Below, piece by piece: positions 22,345 through 30,247 of a stretch of 36,981 nt of DNA (position 1 is the stretch's first letter; each line of letters starts with the position of its first letter). Both the position numbers and the translations under genes were made by a program. Location: the NCBI GenBank assembly GCA_938023515.1, contig CALJDR010000096.1, positions 1-36,981 on the forward strand, in the 5' to 3' direction. The notes below the pieces were generated by a model. It was given only the letters and a program-made list of their open reading frames with translations, was not told the origin of the DNA and did not search any database. Source of the stretch: an uncultured Flavobacteriales bacterium. Its GTDB lineage: Bacteria > Bacteroidota > Bacteroidia > Flavobacteriales > UBA1820.

Positions 22345-23193
22345 ATGTCATCGAAATACTCTCTTAAAGACCTCTGCACGCAGACCCGTAGGGATATCCT
22401 GCGCATGATAGGGGCTGTGAACTCCGGACATCCCGGCGGCTCGCTCGGCTGCACGGAATTCATGGTGGCCTTGTTCAACAAGGTAATGAGCCACAAATCC
22501 ACGCCGTTCGATCCGGACGGGAAAGATCAGGACCTCTTTTTCCTGTCCAACGGACACCTCTCAGCCCTGCTCTATTCCGTACTGGCCCGTACCGGTTATT
22601 TCCCGGTATCGGAACTCGCCACATTCCGCCGTATCAATTCGCGCCTCCAGGGACACCCCACTACGAAAGAGGGACTTCCCGGCATCCGCATGGCGTCGGG
22701 TTCGCTCGGACAGGGTATGTCGGTAGCCATAGGCGCCGCCCTGGCCAAGAAACTGAACGGGGACAAACACCTGGTATATTCCCTCCATGGCGACGGAGAA
22801 CTCGAAGAGGGCCAGATATGGGAAGCTATCATGTATGCCGGCTCCAAAGGAGTGGACAATCTGATCTCCACGGTAGATGCCAACGGCTGCCAGATCGACG
22901 GAACGACCGACCAAGTAATGTCGCTGGGCAACCTGGAAGATAAATTCCGTGCTTTCGGATGGGACGTAGTCCACATCGGCGACGGCAACGACGTGGAACA
23001 GGTCGTATTCGGACTGGAAAAGGCCAAGGCCATGACCGGCAAAGGACGCCCGGTAGCGGTGATCATGAAGACGATGATGGGCAACGGGGTGGATTTCATG
23101 ATGCACACCTGCAAATGGCACGGGCAGGCTCCCAACAAGGAGCAGCTCGAAAATGCATTGGCCCAGAACCCCGAGACTCTCGGCGATTATTAA
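22345..23193 (+). CDS. Transketolase, N-terminal (TPP pyrophosphate-binding) subunit
   Basis: This is the first half of a split transketolase, which moves two-carbon ketol units between sugar phosphates in the non-oxidative pentose phosphate pathway. The 282 residues contain SGHPGGSLGCTEF (H29), the TPP motif GDGELEEGQIWEA (149-161, ending at N183), SLGQGMSVAIG and a C-terminal HTCKWHGQAP. Its partner, the C-terminal half, begins 20 bp downstream. Two-gene transketolases are common in bacteria and archaea, so this is not a broken gene. Confidence 0.95.
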   Translation: MSSKYSLKDLCTQTRRDILRMIGAVNSGHPGGSLGCTEFMVALFNKVMSHKSTPFDPDGKDQDLFFLSNGHLSALLYSVLARTGYFPVSELATFRRINSRLQGHPTTKEGLPGIRMASGSLGQGMSVAIGAALAKKLNGDKHLVYSLHGDGELEEGQIWEAIMYAGSKGVDNLISTVDANGCQIDGTTDQVMSLGNLEDKFRAFGWDVVHIGDGNDVEQVVFGLEKAKAMTGKGRPVAVIMKTMMGNGVDFMMHTCKWHGQAPNKEQLENALAQNPETLGDY

Positions 23194-23213
23194 TCCCCAA
23201 AGCCCCCAAAGAC

Positions 23214-24173
23214 ATGAAGAAATACGAAATACTCGGCAATAACGACACCCGCAGCGGATTCGGCGACGCGCTGACGGAACTGGGGAACGAAAACCCCGAT
23301 GTGGTAGCCCTTTGCGCCGACCTCACCGGTTCGCTGAAGATGGATACTTTCGCCAAAGAACACCCGGAACGCTTTTTCCAGACCGGCATCGCCGAGGCCA
23401 ACATGATGTGCATCGCCGCCGGAATGACCATAGGAGGCAAGATACCGTTCACCGGTACTTTCGCCAACTTCTCTACCGCCCGCGTGTACGACCAGATACG
23501 CCAGAGCATCGCTTATTCGGGAAAGAACGTCAAAATATGCGCTTCGCACGCCGGGCTCACCTTGGGCGAAGACGGCGCCACCCACCAGACGCTGGAAGAC
23601 ATCGGCATGATGAAGATGCTGCCGGGTATGGTGGTGATCAACCCGTGCGACTACAACCAGACCAAAGCCGCCACTAAGGCTATCGCCAAATATGTAGGCC
23701 CTGTTTACCTGCGCTTCGGCCGCCCGAAAGTGCCCACTTTCATCCCGGCAGACCAGCCTTTCGAGATAGGGAAGGCCCTCAAGCTCAACGAAGGGCGCGA
23801 CGTAACCATCGTGGCCACGGGACACTTGGTATGGGAGGCCCTGAAAGCCGCCGAGATACTCGAAGGCCGCGGCATTTCCGCCGAGGTGATCGATATGCAC
23901 ACGATCAAGCCGCTGGATGAAAAAGCCATTCTGGACTCCGTAGCCGTAACCGGCTGCCTGGTTTCCGCCGAAGAGCACAATATCAAAGGCGGGCTGGGAG
24001 AAAGCATCGCTTCGGTGTTGGTACGCAATAACCCTGTCCCGCAGGAGTTCGTCGCCGTGATGGATACGTTCGGGGAATCCGGCACTCCTTCGGAGCTGAT
24101 GGATAAATACCACCTGAACGCCGAAGCCATCGTGACCAAGGCCGAACGCGTTATATCCCGCAAACGGCAGTAA
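23214..24173 (+). CDS. Transketolase, C-terminal (pyrimidine-binding) subunit
   Basis: The second half of the split transketolase, 319 residues. It has the pyrimidine-domain motif GIAEANMMCIAAGM with the catalytic Glu (E61), SHAGLTLGEDGATHQ, YLRFGRPKVP and the C-terminal domain SAEEHNIKGGLG. The start MKKYEILGNN is chosen because upstream sequence in frame overlaps the N-terminal gene. It forms the active heteromer with the preceding product. The hairpin terminator after it also marks the end of the unit. Confidence 0.95.
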   Translation: MKKYEILGNNDTRSGFGDALTELGNENPDVVALCADLTGSLKMDTFAKEHPERFFQTGIAEANMMCIAAGMTIGGKIPFTGTFANFSTARVYDQIRQSIAYSGKNVKICASHAGLTLGEDGATHQTLEDIGMMKMLPGMVVINPCDYNQTKAATKAIAKYVGPVYLRFGRPKVPTFIPADQPFEIGKALKLNEGRDVTIVATGHLVWEALKAAEILEGRGISAEVIDMHTIKPLDEKAILDSVAVTGCLVSAEEHNIKGGLGESIASVLVRNNPVPQEFVAVMDTFGESGTPSELMDKYHLNAEAIVTKAERVISRKRQ

Positions 24174-24202
24174 CCGTCCCGGGAAAGGCCAAATAAACAA
24201 GG

Positions 24203-24257
24203 CCGCAGGAACCGATACGTATCGATCGCACGACCGTATTGTTTCCTGCGGTTTTTC
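24203..24257 (+). terminator. Terminator after transketolase
   Basis: A 9-bp stem CCGCAGGAA with TTCCTGCGG (ends 24251) encloses a long loop that includes the palindrome GATACGTATC, followed by five T. Confidence 0.75.
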
Positions 24258-24326
24258 ATTCGGCCGAAACTATCCGCCGAACTTGCCCGGAAAACAACAC
24301 CCGCCAAAAAAGCATCTTCAATAACT

Positions 24327-24884
24327 ATGGAAAGAGAAAAAGATAAAGTAAAAGTAGTGGAAAGCCATTACATCTCGCAGCGTCCCTGGCTCACCGCGCG
24401 CCGCGAAGTATTGGAACTGCCCGACGGGCGTATCGTCCCCGAATATTACGTACTGGAATACCCGGAATGGGTCAACACTATCGCCCGGACCAAGGACGGG
24501 GATTTCGTATTCGTCCGGCAATACCGCCACGGGCTGGGCATCACCGAATTTGAACTCTGTGCCGGAGTGTGCGAACCGGACGACCCCTCCCCCCTTCAGG
24601 CGGCCCAAAGGGAACTGGCGGAAGAAACGGGCTTCGGCGGCGGGAAATGGCATAAACTGATGGCCATCTCCGCCAACCCGAGCACCCAGACCAACCTGAC
24701 GCACTGTTTTGTCGCCACCGATGTGGAACCCACCACTACCCGCCATCTGGACCCTACCGAAGACCTGTCCGTCCATATCCTTTCCCTGGAACAAGTCCGG
24801 GAGTTGCTCGCCGAAGACCGGATCAAACAGGCCACGCACGTCGCCCCCCTGTGGCGGTATTTTGCGGAAAACCATTTGCTCTAA
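24327..24884 (+). CDS. Nudix hydrolase (ADP-ribose pyrophosphatase-like)
   Basis: Nudix proteins cleave nucleoside diphosphates linked to another moiety; this 185-residue member resembles ADP-ribose/sugar-nucleotide pyrophosphatases. Conserved parts are FVRQYRHGLG, the Nudix helix QRELAEETGF and the downstream ANPSTQTNLTHCFVA. The box reads GVCEPDDPSPLQ before QRELAEETGF, with Asp at the first Glu position and one residue more than GX5EX7REUXEEXGU, while the catalytic R-E-x-x-E-E core is intact. It stands alone between two terminators. The substrate is not determined. Confidence 0.88.
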   Translation: MEREKDKVKVVESHYISQRPWLTARREVLELPDGRIVPEYYVLEYPEWVNTIARTKDGDFVFVRQYRHGLGITEFELCAGVCEPDDPSPLQAAQRELAEETGFGGGKWHKLMAISANPSTQTNLTHCFVATDVEPTTTRHLDPTEDLSVHILSLEQVRELLAEDRIKQATHVAPLWRYFAENHLL

Positions 24885-24902
24885 CGAGCATTACCCATAA
24901 AC

Positions 24903-24936
24903 AAAGGCGCCCGGAAAAATCCGGGCGCCTTTTTTA
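24903..24936. terminator. Bidirectional terminator
   Basis: A 12-bp stem (AAAGGCGCCCGG 24903-24914 with complement 24921 onward), loop AAAAAT and a T run. It sits between the convergent Nudix and SMR genes. Confidence 0.92.
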
Positions 24937-24952
24937 CAAATCGTGCAATAGC

Positions 24953-25276
24953 TTATGAGGCTACCTTGATCCCCACCAGACCTACGATCACCAGCAGGGC
25001 GGAAAACAGGCGCAGCATGCTTGCACTGTCCCCGAAGAACAGGATACCGATCAGAAGGGTCCCCAATCCGCCGATCCCCGTCCATACGATATAAGCCGTA
25101 CCGATAGGTATCGTCTTTTGCGCGATGTACAGGAAATAGCCGCTCAGCGCCATGCTGACGACAGACACTCCTATCCAAAGGAGTTTGTGGGGTGAACCGT
25201 GGGAGAGCTTGAATCCCAGAGGCCAGCCGATCTCGAAAATGCCGGCCAGCAGTAAATAAAGCCAATTAATACTCAT
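24953..25276 (-). CDS. gdx: SMR-family exporter, Gdx/SugE (guanidinium) type
   Basis: A 107-residue, four-helix dual-topology exporter of the small multidrug resistance family. The first helix GIFEIGWPLGFK with E15 and W18, and the SugE/Gdx signature TAYIVWTGIG with Y62 and W65, favour the guanidinium-export subfamily over EmrE-type drug exporters. The last helix ends LLVIVGLVGIKVAS, as in this clade. It functions as an antiparallel dimer exchanging protons for guanidinium. Its upstream region has two hairpins but no recognisable guanidine riboswitch. It lies downstream of gcvT in the same direction. Confidence 0.9.
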   Translation of the reverse strand: MSINWLYLLLAGIFEIGWPLGFKLSHGSPHKLLWIGVSVVSMALSGYFLYIAQKTIPIGTAYIVWTGIGGLGTLLIGILFFGDSASMLRLFSALLVIVGLVGIKVAS

Positions 25277-25382
25277 TTTATTATTGAGGTTGTGCAGGGA
25301 CAGCCCTGCATGATACAGTCAAAACAAGAGCGTGCCGGAAATCCGGCAGGCTATTTTTCAATAAAATATATCTGTTTATCGT
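25277..25382 (-). other. gcvT-gdx intergenic region with two hairpins
   Basis: On the minus strand, two simple stems follow gcvT: TGCCGG/CCGGCA (25333-25348) and TGCAGGG/CCCTGCA (25293-25310). The first is a weak terminator candidate for gcvT and the second lies 16 bp before the gdx ATG. Neither has a T run directly after it. Confidence 0.45.
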
Positions 25383-26480
25383 CTATTCGAAAGGCATTTT
25401 CACCACCATAGCCTTGAGCAATTTGCCCCGGACCTCGACGTAAACCTCACTCCCCGGAGCGGCCATGGCAGTCGGGACATAGCCCATTGCGATCGCTTTT
25501 TTGAGCGACGGGGCCATCGTACCGGAGGTGATATATCCGATCGGCTTCCCCGCGGCATCGGTCACCGGATAGCCGTGGCGGGCGATGCCCTTGTCCAACA
25601 GTTCCAGTCCCACCAGCCTGCGGGAAACGCCCTCCTCTTTCTGCTTTTTCAGCAGTTGGGAGTCGGTAAACTCTTTGGTGAACTTGGTGATCCAGCCCAA
25701 CCCGGCCTCGATAGGCGAAGTCGTGTCATCTATATCGTTGCCATAGAGACTGAACCCTTTTTCCAGCCGCAGCGTATCGCGGGCACCGAGCCCTGCGGGC
25801 GCGATCCCGAACGGTTTTCCGGCCTCGAACACGGCATTCCATACTTTTTCGGCCGCCGCATTGGGGATATACACCTCGAAGCCGCCCGAACCGGTATATC
25901 CGGTAGCGGAAACGATCACATCGTCCAGTCCGGCAAAACGGCCGGTCTTAAACGTATAGTAAGGCATGGATGCCAGGTCGATATCCGTCAGACTCTGCAT
26001 GGCCTCAGCTGCCAAAGGCCCCTGCACTGCCAGAAGGGATATTTCGTCCGAACGGTTTTCCATCACCGCACCGGTATCGTTGTGCGAGGATATCCAGTTC
26101 CAGTCCTTGTCAATATTGGAGGCATTGACCACCAGCATATACTGCTTGTCGGCCATGCGGTATACCAACAAATCGTCCACAATACCGCCCTTTCCGTTCG
26201 GCAGGCAGGTATACTGGATTTTGCCATCGACCAGTTTCGAAGCGTCGTTGGTCGTCAATTTCTGGATAAGGGGAAGCGCGCCGGGGCCGCTGAGGAAAAA
26301 CTCGCCCATATGCGAGCAGTCGAACACACCCACGGCCGTACGCACTTTTTCATGCTCGGCGTTCACGCCTTCGTACTGCACGGGCATTTCCCACCCGGCA
26401 AAAGGCACCATTTTAGCCCCTAAGGCATGATGTACGGCATTGAGGGCCGTTTTTTTGAGCGTAGCATTTTCTGCATCCAT
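25383..26480 (-). CDS. gcvT: Glycine cleavage system aminomethyltransferase (T protein)
   Basis: GcvT takes the aminomethyl group from H protein and, with tetrahydrofolate, yields 5,10-methylene-THF and ammonia. The 365-residue protein has VFDCSHMGEF, the folate-site motif GGIVDDLLVY with the key Asp (D102/D103), LLAVQGPLA, ATGYTGSGGFEVY and ARDTLRLEKGF. All signature blocks are present and the length is standard. GcvH and GcvP are not in the window. A TATCTTTG box lies about 65 bp before the ATG, with AAAAGGA close to the start. Confidence 0.97.
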   Translation of the reverse strand: MDAENATLKKTALNAVHHALGAKMVPFAGWEMPVQYEGVNAEHEKVRTAVGVFDCSHMGEFFLSGPGALPLIQKLTTNDASKLVDGKIQYTCLPNGKGGIVDDLLVYRMADKQYMLVVNASNIDKDWNWISSHNDTGAVMENRSDEISLLAVQGPLAAEAMQSLTDIDLASMPYYTFKTGRFAGLDDVIVSATGYTGSGGFEVYIPNAAAEKVWNAVFEAGKPFGIAPAGLGARDTLRLEKGFSLYGNDIDDTTSPIEAGLGWITKFTKEFTDSQLLKKQKEEGVSRRLVGLELLDKGIARHGYPVTDAAGKPIGYITSGTMAPSLKKAIAMGYVPTAMAAPGSEVYVEVRGKLLKAMVVKMPFE

Positions 26481-26806
26481 GATCGTAATTCCTTTTTATA
26501 ATAAAAACAAGCGGCTAATAGGTTGTCGCTGAAATACACGATGTCAAAGATATACTTTTTTGCCAAAACTGCAGACATAATTCCTTCGTAAAAGGGGCTT
26601 TGTTTTCTTCCCATCTTCAATTTTCAACAGGCTTATTCATATTTAACAGAGAACTAATATCATAGAAATCTTTGAATTACGATAATAGAGTGCGCTTAGA
26701 TTCCAACAGGTGCAAAACCAAAATCAGAGTCAGATATTTCCTATCCATTTTTGAGACCCAAATAGTTTTTCATTATTTTTATACCTTAAAATGAAACGGG
26801 GAAACT
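26481..26806. other. AT-rich intergenic region before gcvT and the zinc-ribbon gene
   Basis: This stretch separates divergent gcvT (minus) and the small zinc-ribbon gene (plus). It holds the gcvT -7 box TATCTTTG on the minus strand (26545-26552) and an AAAAGGA just before the gcvT ATG. The rest is AT-rich with no convincing gene, RNA fold or repeat. A possible -7-like TATTTTTA lies near 26774. Confidence 0.5.
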
Positions 26807-27052
26807 ATGTGTATAAGTAACAGGTCCGCCAGAAAAATAAAAAATATTTTACGCTATTGCAAAAGCCGCAAAGCAGAGAAAAGGTTTGTCTGTGATGTTT
26901 GTAAGGTTACCCACGATGCGGGCTGGGTCTATTTTTCGGAGAATGGGGAATTTCATGTATGCCTTAGTTGCAGGAATAAGTATTTGCCCGGAAAGATGCA
27001 ACGGAGGATGCTGTACACTTCTTCGTTCGAATCGAGTAAAAAGAGACACTAA
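26807..27052 (+). CDS. Small zinc-ribbon-like protein
   Basis: An 81-residue basic protein with a paired zinc-binding pattern, FVCDVCKV (CxxC), 23 residues, then VCLSCRNKYLPG (CxxC), a single-domain zinc ribbon. The N-terminus is Lys/Arg-rich (SARKIKNILRYCKSRK) and the tail is Ser/Lys-rich, which suits nucleic-acid or ribosome contact, but nothing specific is recognised. It starts with ATG after GGGGAAACT, a fair ribosome-binding purine tract. It is convergent with the fimbrillin-like gene. It could be spurious because of its size and AT-rich DNA, but the ordered Cys spacing argues for a real gene. Confidence 0.6.
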   Translation: MCISNRSARKIKNILRYCKSRKAEKRFVCDVCKVTHDAGWVYFSENGEFHVCLSCRNKYLPGKMQRRMLYTSSFESSKKRH

Positions 27053-27080
27053 AAAAGCCTTAAGCGCGCTGAAAAAAACA

Positions 27081-27869
27081 TCAACCCCGGATGTCAATGC
27101 CCGTCACCCGATGGCTGTAACCAGAAAGAAAGCGCATTCCGCAGCTCTTGAAGAAAATAAAATCGCCTTTTTCCACCGTATCCACGATAAAACGGGAGGG
27201 CCCTGCCTCGAACGGTGCCACCCACATCCGTACCACATAGCAGTGCCCCGGAGCAATCACTGCAGGCGGAATCAGCGAAACCCGTACGGAAGAATACTCG
27301 GTGAGCGCGGCTTCAATTCCAACGGATATCGTACCATCCCTTTCCAGACTAAGTACCGACGGTATTTCCCGACCGGACATTTGTTCCATCCGCACGCCGC
27401 AAAGCGTCAGCGGTACAGCCCCCGAATTCCGAACCGGAATCTCCAACAGCGCATTTGCAGGAACCAGTGCAACAGATCGGGGAATTACTCCTTTTTCACT
27501 CACCGTTACGGGAGAAGCGCCCACCCACAACAAACCGGAACGATCGGACGACTGAAAGTTTCCTTCCTCCTGCGTCTGCTCTCCCAGGCAAAGTGCCGAA
27601 ATACGGCCGGAAGACGGCGTATAGAAATACGGCACGTCCCCGCCGAATATCCGGTAAATTCCCGAAGGAAAACCATCCGCAAGAACAATCCTGCGCTCAT
27701 CTGGAGTGCAGCTCACCTCTACCGGATAGATCGCCGCATCCGGATCGGCCAAGAATAGATACCCGGCAGGTTTCTTTTCTGCGGCCCCAAAGTATTCCGG
27801 GGCATATCTATACACATCCACCCCTTCGGCCGAAGGTGCCTGATAGGGCCTTTTTTCCACTGTTCGCAT
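27081..27869 (-). CDS. Fimbrillin-like beta-sandwich protein lacking an export signal
   Basis: A 262-residue frame (open back to a TTG at 28007) with the feel of Bacteroidales fimbrillin/Mfa-type surface proteins: a strand-rich second half with NALLEIPVRNSGAVPLTLCG, SVRVSLIPPAVIAPGHCYVV and SYSHRVTGI-like ending, and GLLWVGASPVTVSEKG in the middle. Fimbrillins are normally lipoproteins with a signal peptide, but neither this ATG start nor the longer one gives one (MSKCTTCKNG). Either the 5' end is lost or frameshifted, or this is another fold. A near -7 element TATATTTTG lies at 27942-27950 on the minus strand, supporting ATG 27869. The family call is tentative. Confidence 0.45.
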   Translation of the reverse strand: MRTVEKRPYQAPSAEGVDVYRYAPEYFGAAEKKPAGYLFLADPDAAIYPVEVSCTPDERRIVLADGFPSGIYRIFGGDVPYFYTPSSGRISALCLGEQTQEEGNFQSSDRSGLLWVGASPVTVSEKGVIPRSVALVPANALLEIPVRNSGAVPLTLCGVRMEQMSGREIPSVLSLERDGTISVGIEAALTEYSSVRVSLIPPAVIAPGHCYVVRMWVAPFEAGPSRFIVDTVEKGDFIFFKSCGMRFLSGYSHRVTGIDIRG

Positions 27870-27991
27870 CGGAGAACAAACGTTTTTTTGTTTGCGGGGA
27901 TAAACGTACGATTGCCTCGTATAGGGCCTGACAAGGGTATTCAAAATATAAATCCCATCCGGAAACGCCCCTGCCCGACCATTTTTGCAGG

Positions 27992-28029
27992 TCGTACATT
28001 TTGACAAATGGAAGAAAAATCGTACATTT
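27992..28029. repeat. Direct repeat pair TCGTACATTT
   Basis: The 10-mer TCGTACATTT occurs at 27992-28001 and 28020-28029, spaced 28 bp start to start, between the fimbrillin-like gene and pncB. It could bind a regulator or be chance. Confidence 0.4.
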
Positions 28030-28220
28030 ATTAGTTAATCTTCGTGTTAGAAATCCACACTGAATGCCGTCAGGAGTCTATTTTCCGTGCACGGGAAAAA
28101 AACGTCAAAAAACTCTTTATCCTGTAAACAACCGGGCTATTGGAAAACAAACGGCCCGTTGCGATGGCCGTATCGGGATGATTTATTAACTTGCACCCCT
28201 ATTTAAAAAACCATTTTGGA

Positions 28221-29399
28221 ATGGAAGAACAACCCCGCATTATAAATTCGCTGCTGGATAACGACTTTTACAAGTTCACAATGCAGAATGCCGTGACTAA
28301 ACTGTTTCCCACCGCCCGGGTGAGGTACCGTTTCGTCAACCGCGGCGGCCATAAATTTCCCGAAGGGTTCGCCCAGGCCCTGCGCCATCAGGTAGAAAGA
28401 ATGTCCGAACTCTCGCTCCAACCCGATGAAAAGGCCTACTTTGCCCGCAAATGCAAATATCTCGATCCGGTTTACCTCGATTTCCTCAGCGGGTTCCGCT
28501 ACGACCCCTCGGAGGTGCATATCGAACAGCACGGCGGCGATCTGGACGTGACCATCGAAGGGCTCTGGTACCGGACCATCCTGTGGGAGGTTCCCCTGAT
28601 GGCCGTCATCTCGGAGCTCTACTACAACCTGGAAGGGCTTCAGCGCGTGAGCGACGAAGTGGTCTGCGATATCACCCGCCGGAAAATGGAGGCCTACAAA
28701 GCGCTGGACATAAAGATAGCCGAATTCGGCACGCGCCGCCGCCACAGTTACCGGGTACAGGAGCTCGTGGTAGCCGCTCTGCAGAAATACGGCGGCACGA
28801 ATTACATCGGCACGTCCAACGTCCGTCTGGCGATGGATTACAACGTGATCCCCATCGGCACTCACGCACACGAATGGTTCATGTTCCATGCCGCCCATTT
28901 CGGGTATAAGATGGCCAACCGCGCCGGGCTGGGCAATTGGGTGGACGTATACCACGGAGACTTAGGCATCGCTTTGCCCGATACTTTTACCACGGACGTA
29001 TTCCTCAATTCGTTTGACAAGAAATTCGCCAAACTGTTCGACGGTGTGCGCCACGACAGCGGCGACCCGCTGGAATTCATCGACAAGATTACCTCGCACT
29101 ACAAAGGCCTGAATATCGACCCGCAAAGTAAGACCATCATATTTTCCGACACCCTCAATCCGCAGACCGTCCGCCGTATCGCGGATTATTGCCGGGGAAA
29201 AATAGGCATGTCGTTTGGAATAGGCACCAATTTCACCAACGACGTAGGACTGGAAGCCCTGAATATGGTGATAAAAATGAGCGAAGCCTTTACTGAGAAC
29301 GGCAAATGGACCCCTACCGTCAAACTTTCCGACGCCGAAGGAAAATATACCGGCGATCCGGCAGCTATCGGCCTGGCAAAGACCATCCTGGGTATCTGA
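28221..29399 (+). CDS. pncB: Nicotinate phosphoribosyltransferase
   Basis: PncB makes nicotinate mononucleotide from nicotinate and PRPP with ATP, the first step of the Preiss-Handler NAD salvage. The 392-residue protein shows LLDNDFYKFTMQNAV, EFGTRRRHS, GTSNVRLA, the phosphorylated-His motif GTHAHEW (H215 or H217), VRHDSGDPLEF and FGIGTNFTND. The ATG at 28221 is preferred to the TTG at 28191, which lies in a TAACTTG -7-like box. It is divergent from the fimbrillin-like gene and ended by a strong terminator. Confidence 0.96.
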   Translation: MEEQPRIINSLLDNDFYKFTMQNAVTKLFPTARVRYRFVNRGGHKFPEGFAQALRHQVERMSELSLQPDEKAYFARKCKYLDPVYLDFLSGFRYDPSEVHIEQHGGDLDVTIEGLWYRTILWEVPLMAVISELYYNLEGLQRVSDEVVCDITRRKMEAYKALDIKIAEFGTRRRHSYRVQELVVAALQKYGGTNYIGTSNVRLAMDYNVIPIGTHAHEWFMFHAAHFGYKMANRAGLGNWVDVYHGDLGIALPDTFTTDVFLNSFDKKFAKLFDGVRHDSGDPLEFIDKITSHYKGLNIDPQSKTIIFSDTLNPQTVRRIADYCRGKIGMSFGIGTNFTNDVGLEALNMVIKMSEAFTENGKWTPTVKLSDAEGKYTGDPAAIGLAKTILGI

Positions 29400-29420
29400 C
29401 CCTATAGCCGGCATCCCAAA

Positions 29421-29455
29421 AAAAGGCGGTGACTTTTTAGTCACCGCCTTTTTCA
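29421..29455. terminator. Bidirectional terminator
   Basis: A long stem (AAAAGGCGGTGACT and complement, 29421-29452) with a T-rich loop and T run. It separates pncB from the convergent HTH gene. Confidence 0.92.
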
Positions 29456-29468
29456 TGATTGCCCGCCC

Positions 29469-29792
29469 CTATTTATTTCGGAGCTTTTCTTCCAAAAGTG
29501 TGATGTGTTTTTTTTGAAGATCAATCAATTCGTCCTTGGTTCGCAGAAGCTCATCTATAATAGAACTATTCACTGGTGCCTTTTCCGGAGAAAGTATCAT
29601 ATCGCCCCGGTCAAGGATCAGCCAATCGATACTGATATCCGGGAATTTATTGATAATTATCTTTACTTTATCGGCCCCCATGCTGGTTCCGCTATCCAGG
29701 AAACCGATGGAAAGCCCGGTCATCGAATAAAACCTATTCTTAGAAATACCCTTATAATCAAGGTATTGTTTTATTTTATCCTTCTCTCCCAT
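29469..29792 (-). CDS. Small HTH (XRE-like) regulator with C-terminal coiled coil
   Basis: A 107-residue regulator: MGEKDKIKQYLDYKGISKNRFY begins an HTH of the XRE/Cro type (helices near 5-12, 16-22 and 26-33), followed by KVKIIINKFPDISIDWLILDRG, a segment common in Bacteroidota phage-repressor-like proteins. Residues 78-107 form a short leucine coiled coil (ELLRTKDELIDLQKKH) likely for dimerisation. The open frame extends to 29987, but the ATG at 29792 is the natural start. It lies next to a 17-bp palindrome and divergent from the large surface lipoprotein gene, which it may regulate (inference). Confidence 0.8.
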   Translation of the reverse strand: MGEKDKIKQYLDYKGISKNRFYSMTGLSIGFLDSGTSMGADKVKIIINKFPDISIDWLILDRGDMILSPEKAPVNSSIIDELLRTKDELIDLQKKHITLLEEKLRNK

Positions 29793-30247
29793 TAAAAGTT
29801 GATAATTATCTTGCTTTTTATGATTTTTATCTATAATATTGCATCGTGTTTCAGATAACGAACTAAATAGTACCAACCGAATACTAAAGTTTCGATATGC
29901 GACACACCCGTCGGGGAAGACATCAATTCTCACGTAGGGATAGGTATGCCCTTCATAAGACACCGATACAAGAGAGTAAAAATACAAAAAATATTCATAA
30001 TCCGCCGGATTATTTCAGTCGGATAAAAACCATAAATATGATTGATTGTCAGAATATTACCCCCACCCCATATAGTTTTGCGCAAACGGGCAGCCAAAAT
30101 TTTACTCGCCCGGTTCCGGGATCATTTCGAATGGTTCATGGGTAAGGATAAATATCGGTCGTACGCCAGAACGGACGGAAACGAAAACATTTTCATTAAC
30201 AAAATAAAAACTTCGAAAAAATTCTCTAACTAAATCAGATCATCAGA
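29793..30247. other. AT-rich intergenic region with 17-bp palindrome and candidate promoter
   Basis: This 455-bp gap separates the divergent HTH gene and the surface lipoprotein gene. A perfect palindrome ATAATCCG-C-CGGATTAT lies at 29997-30013. A TAnnTTTG box, TAGTTTTG at 30073-30080, would give the lipoprotein mRNA a leader of about 160 nt with the small hairpin CCCGG-TT-CCGGG near 30110-30121. No coding frame looks real. Confidence 0.5.

Noticed and set aside
22345..24173. Frameshifted transketolase
   Set aside because: The two halves have their own start and stop and normal lengths for the well-known split transketolase; no frame repair is needed.
24327..24884. Inactive Nudix protein because of the altered box
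   Set aside because: The catalytic R-E-x-x-E-E-x-G core is intact; only the first, non-catalytic Glu position and spacing differ.
25277..25382. Guanidine riboswitch upstream of the Gdx exporter
   Set aside because: The two hairpins have loops ATTT and CTGT instead of the ACGR loops of guanidine-II, and there is no room for guanidine-I or the III pseudoknot consensus I know.
26886..27758. A 290-residue plus-strand frame
   Set aside because: Arg/Pro-rich with no recognisable folds; the opposite strand gives a beta-rich protein and the small zinc-ribbon gene fits the first part in another frame.
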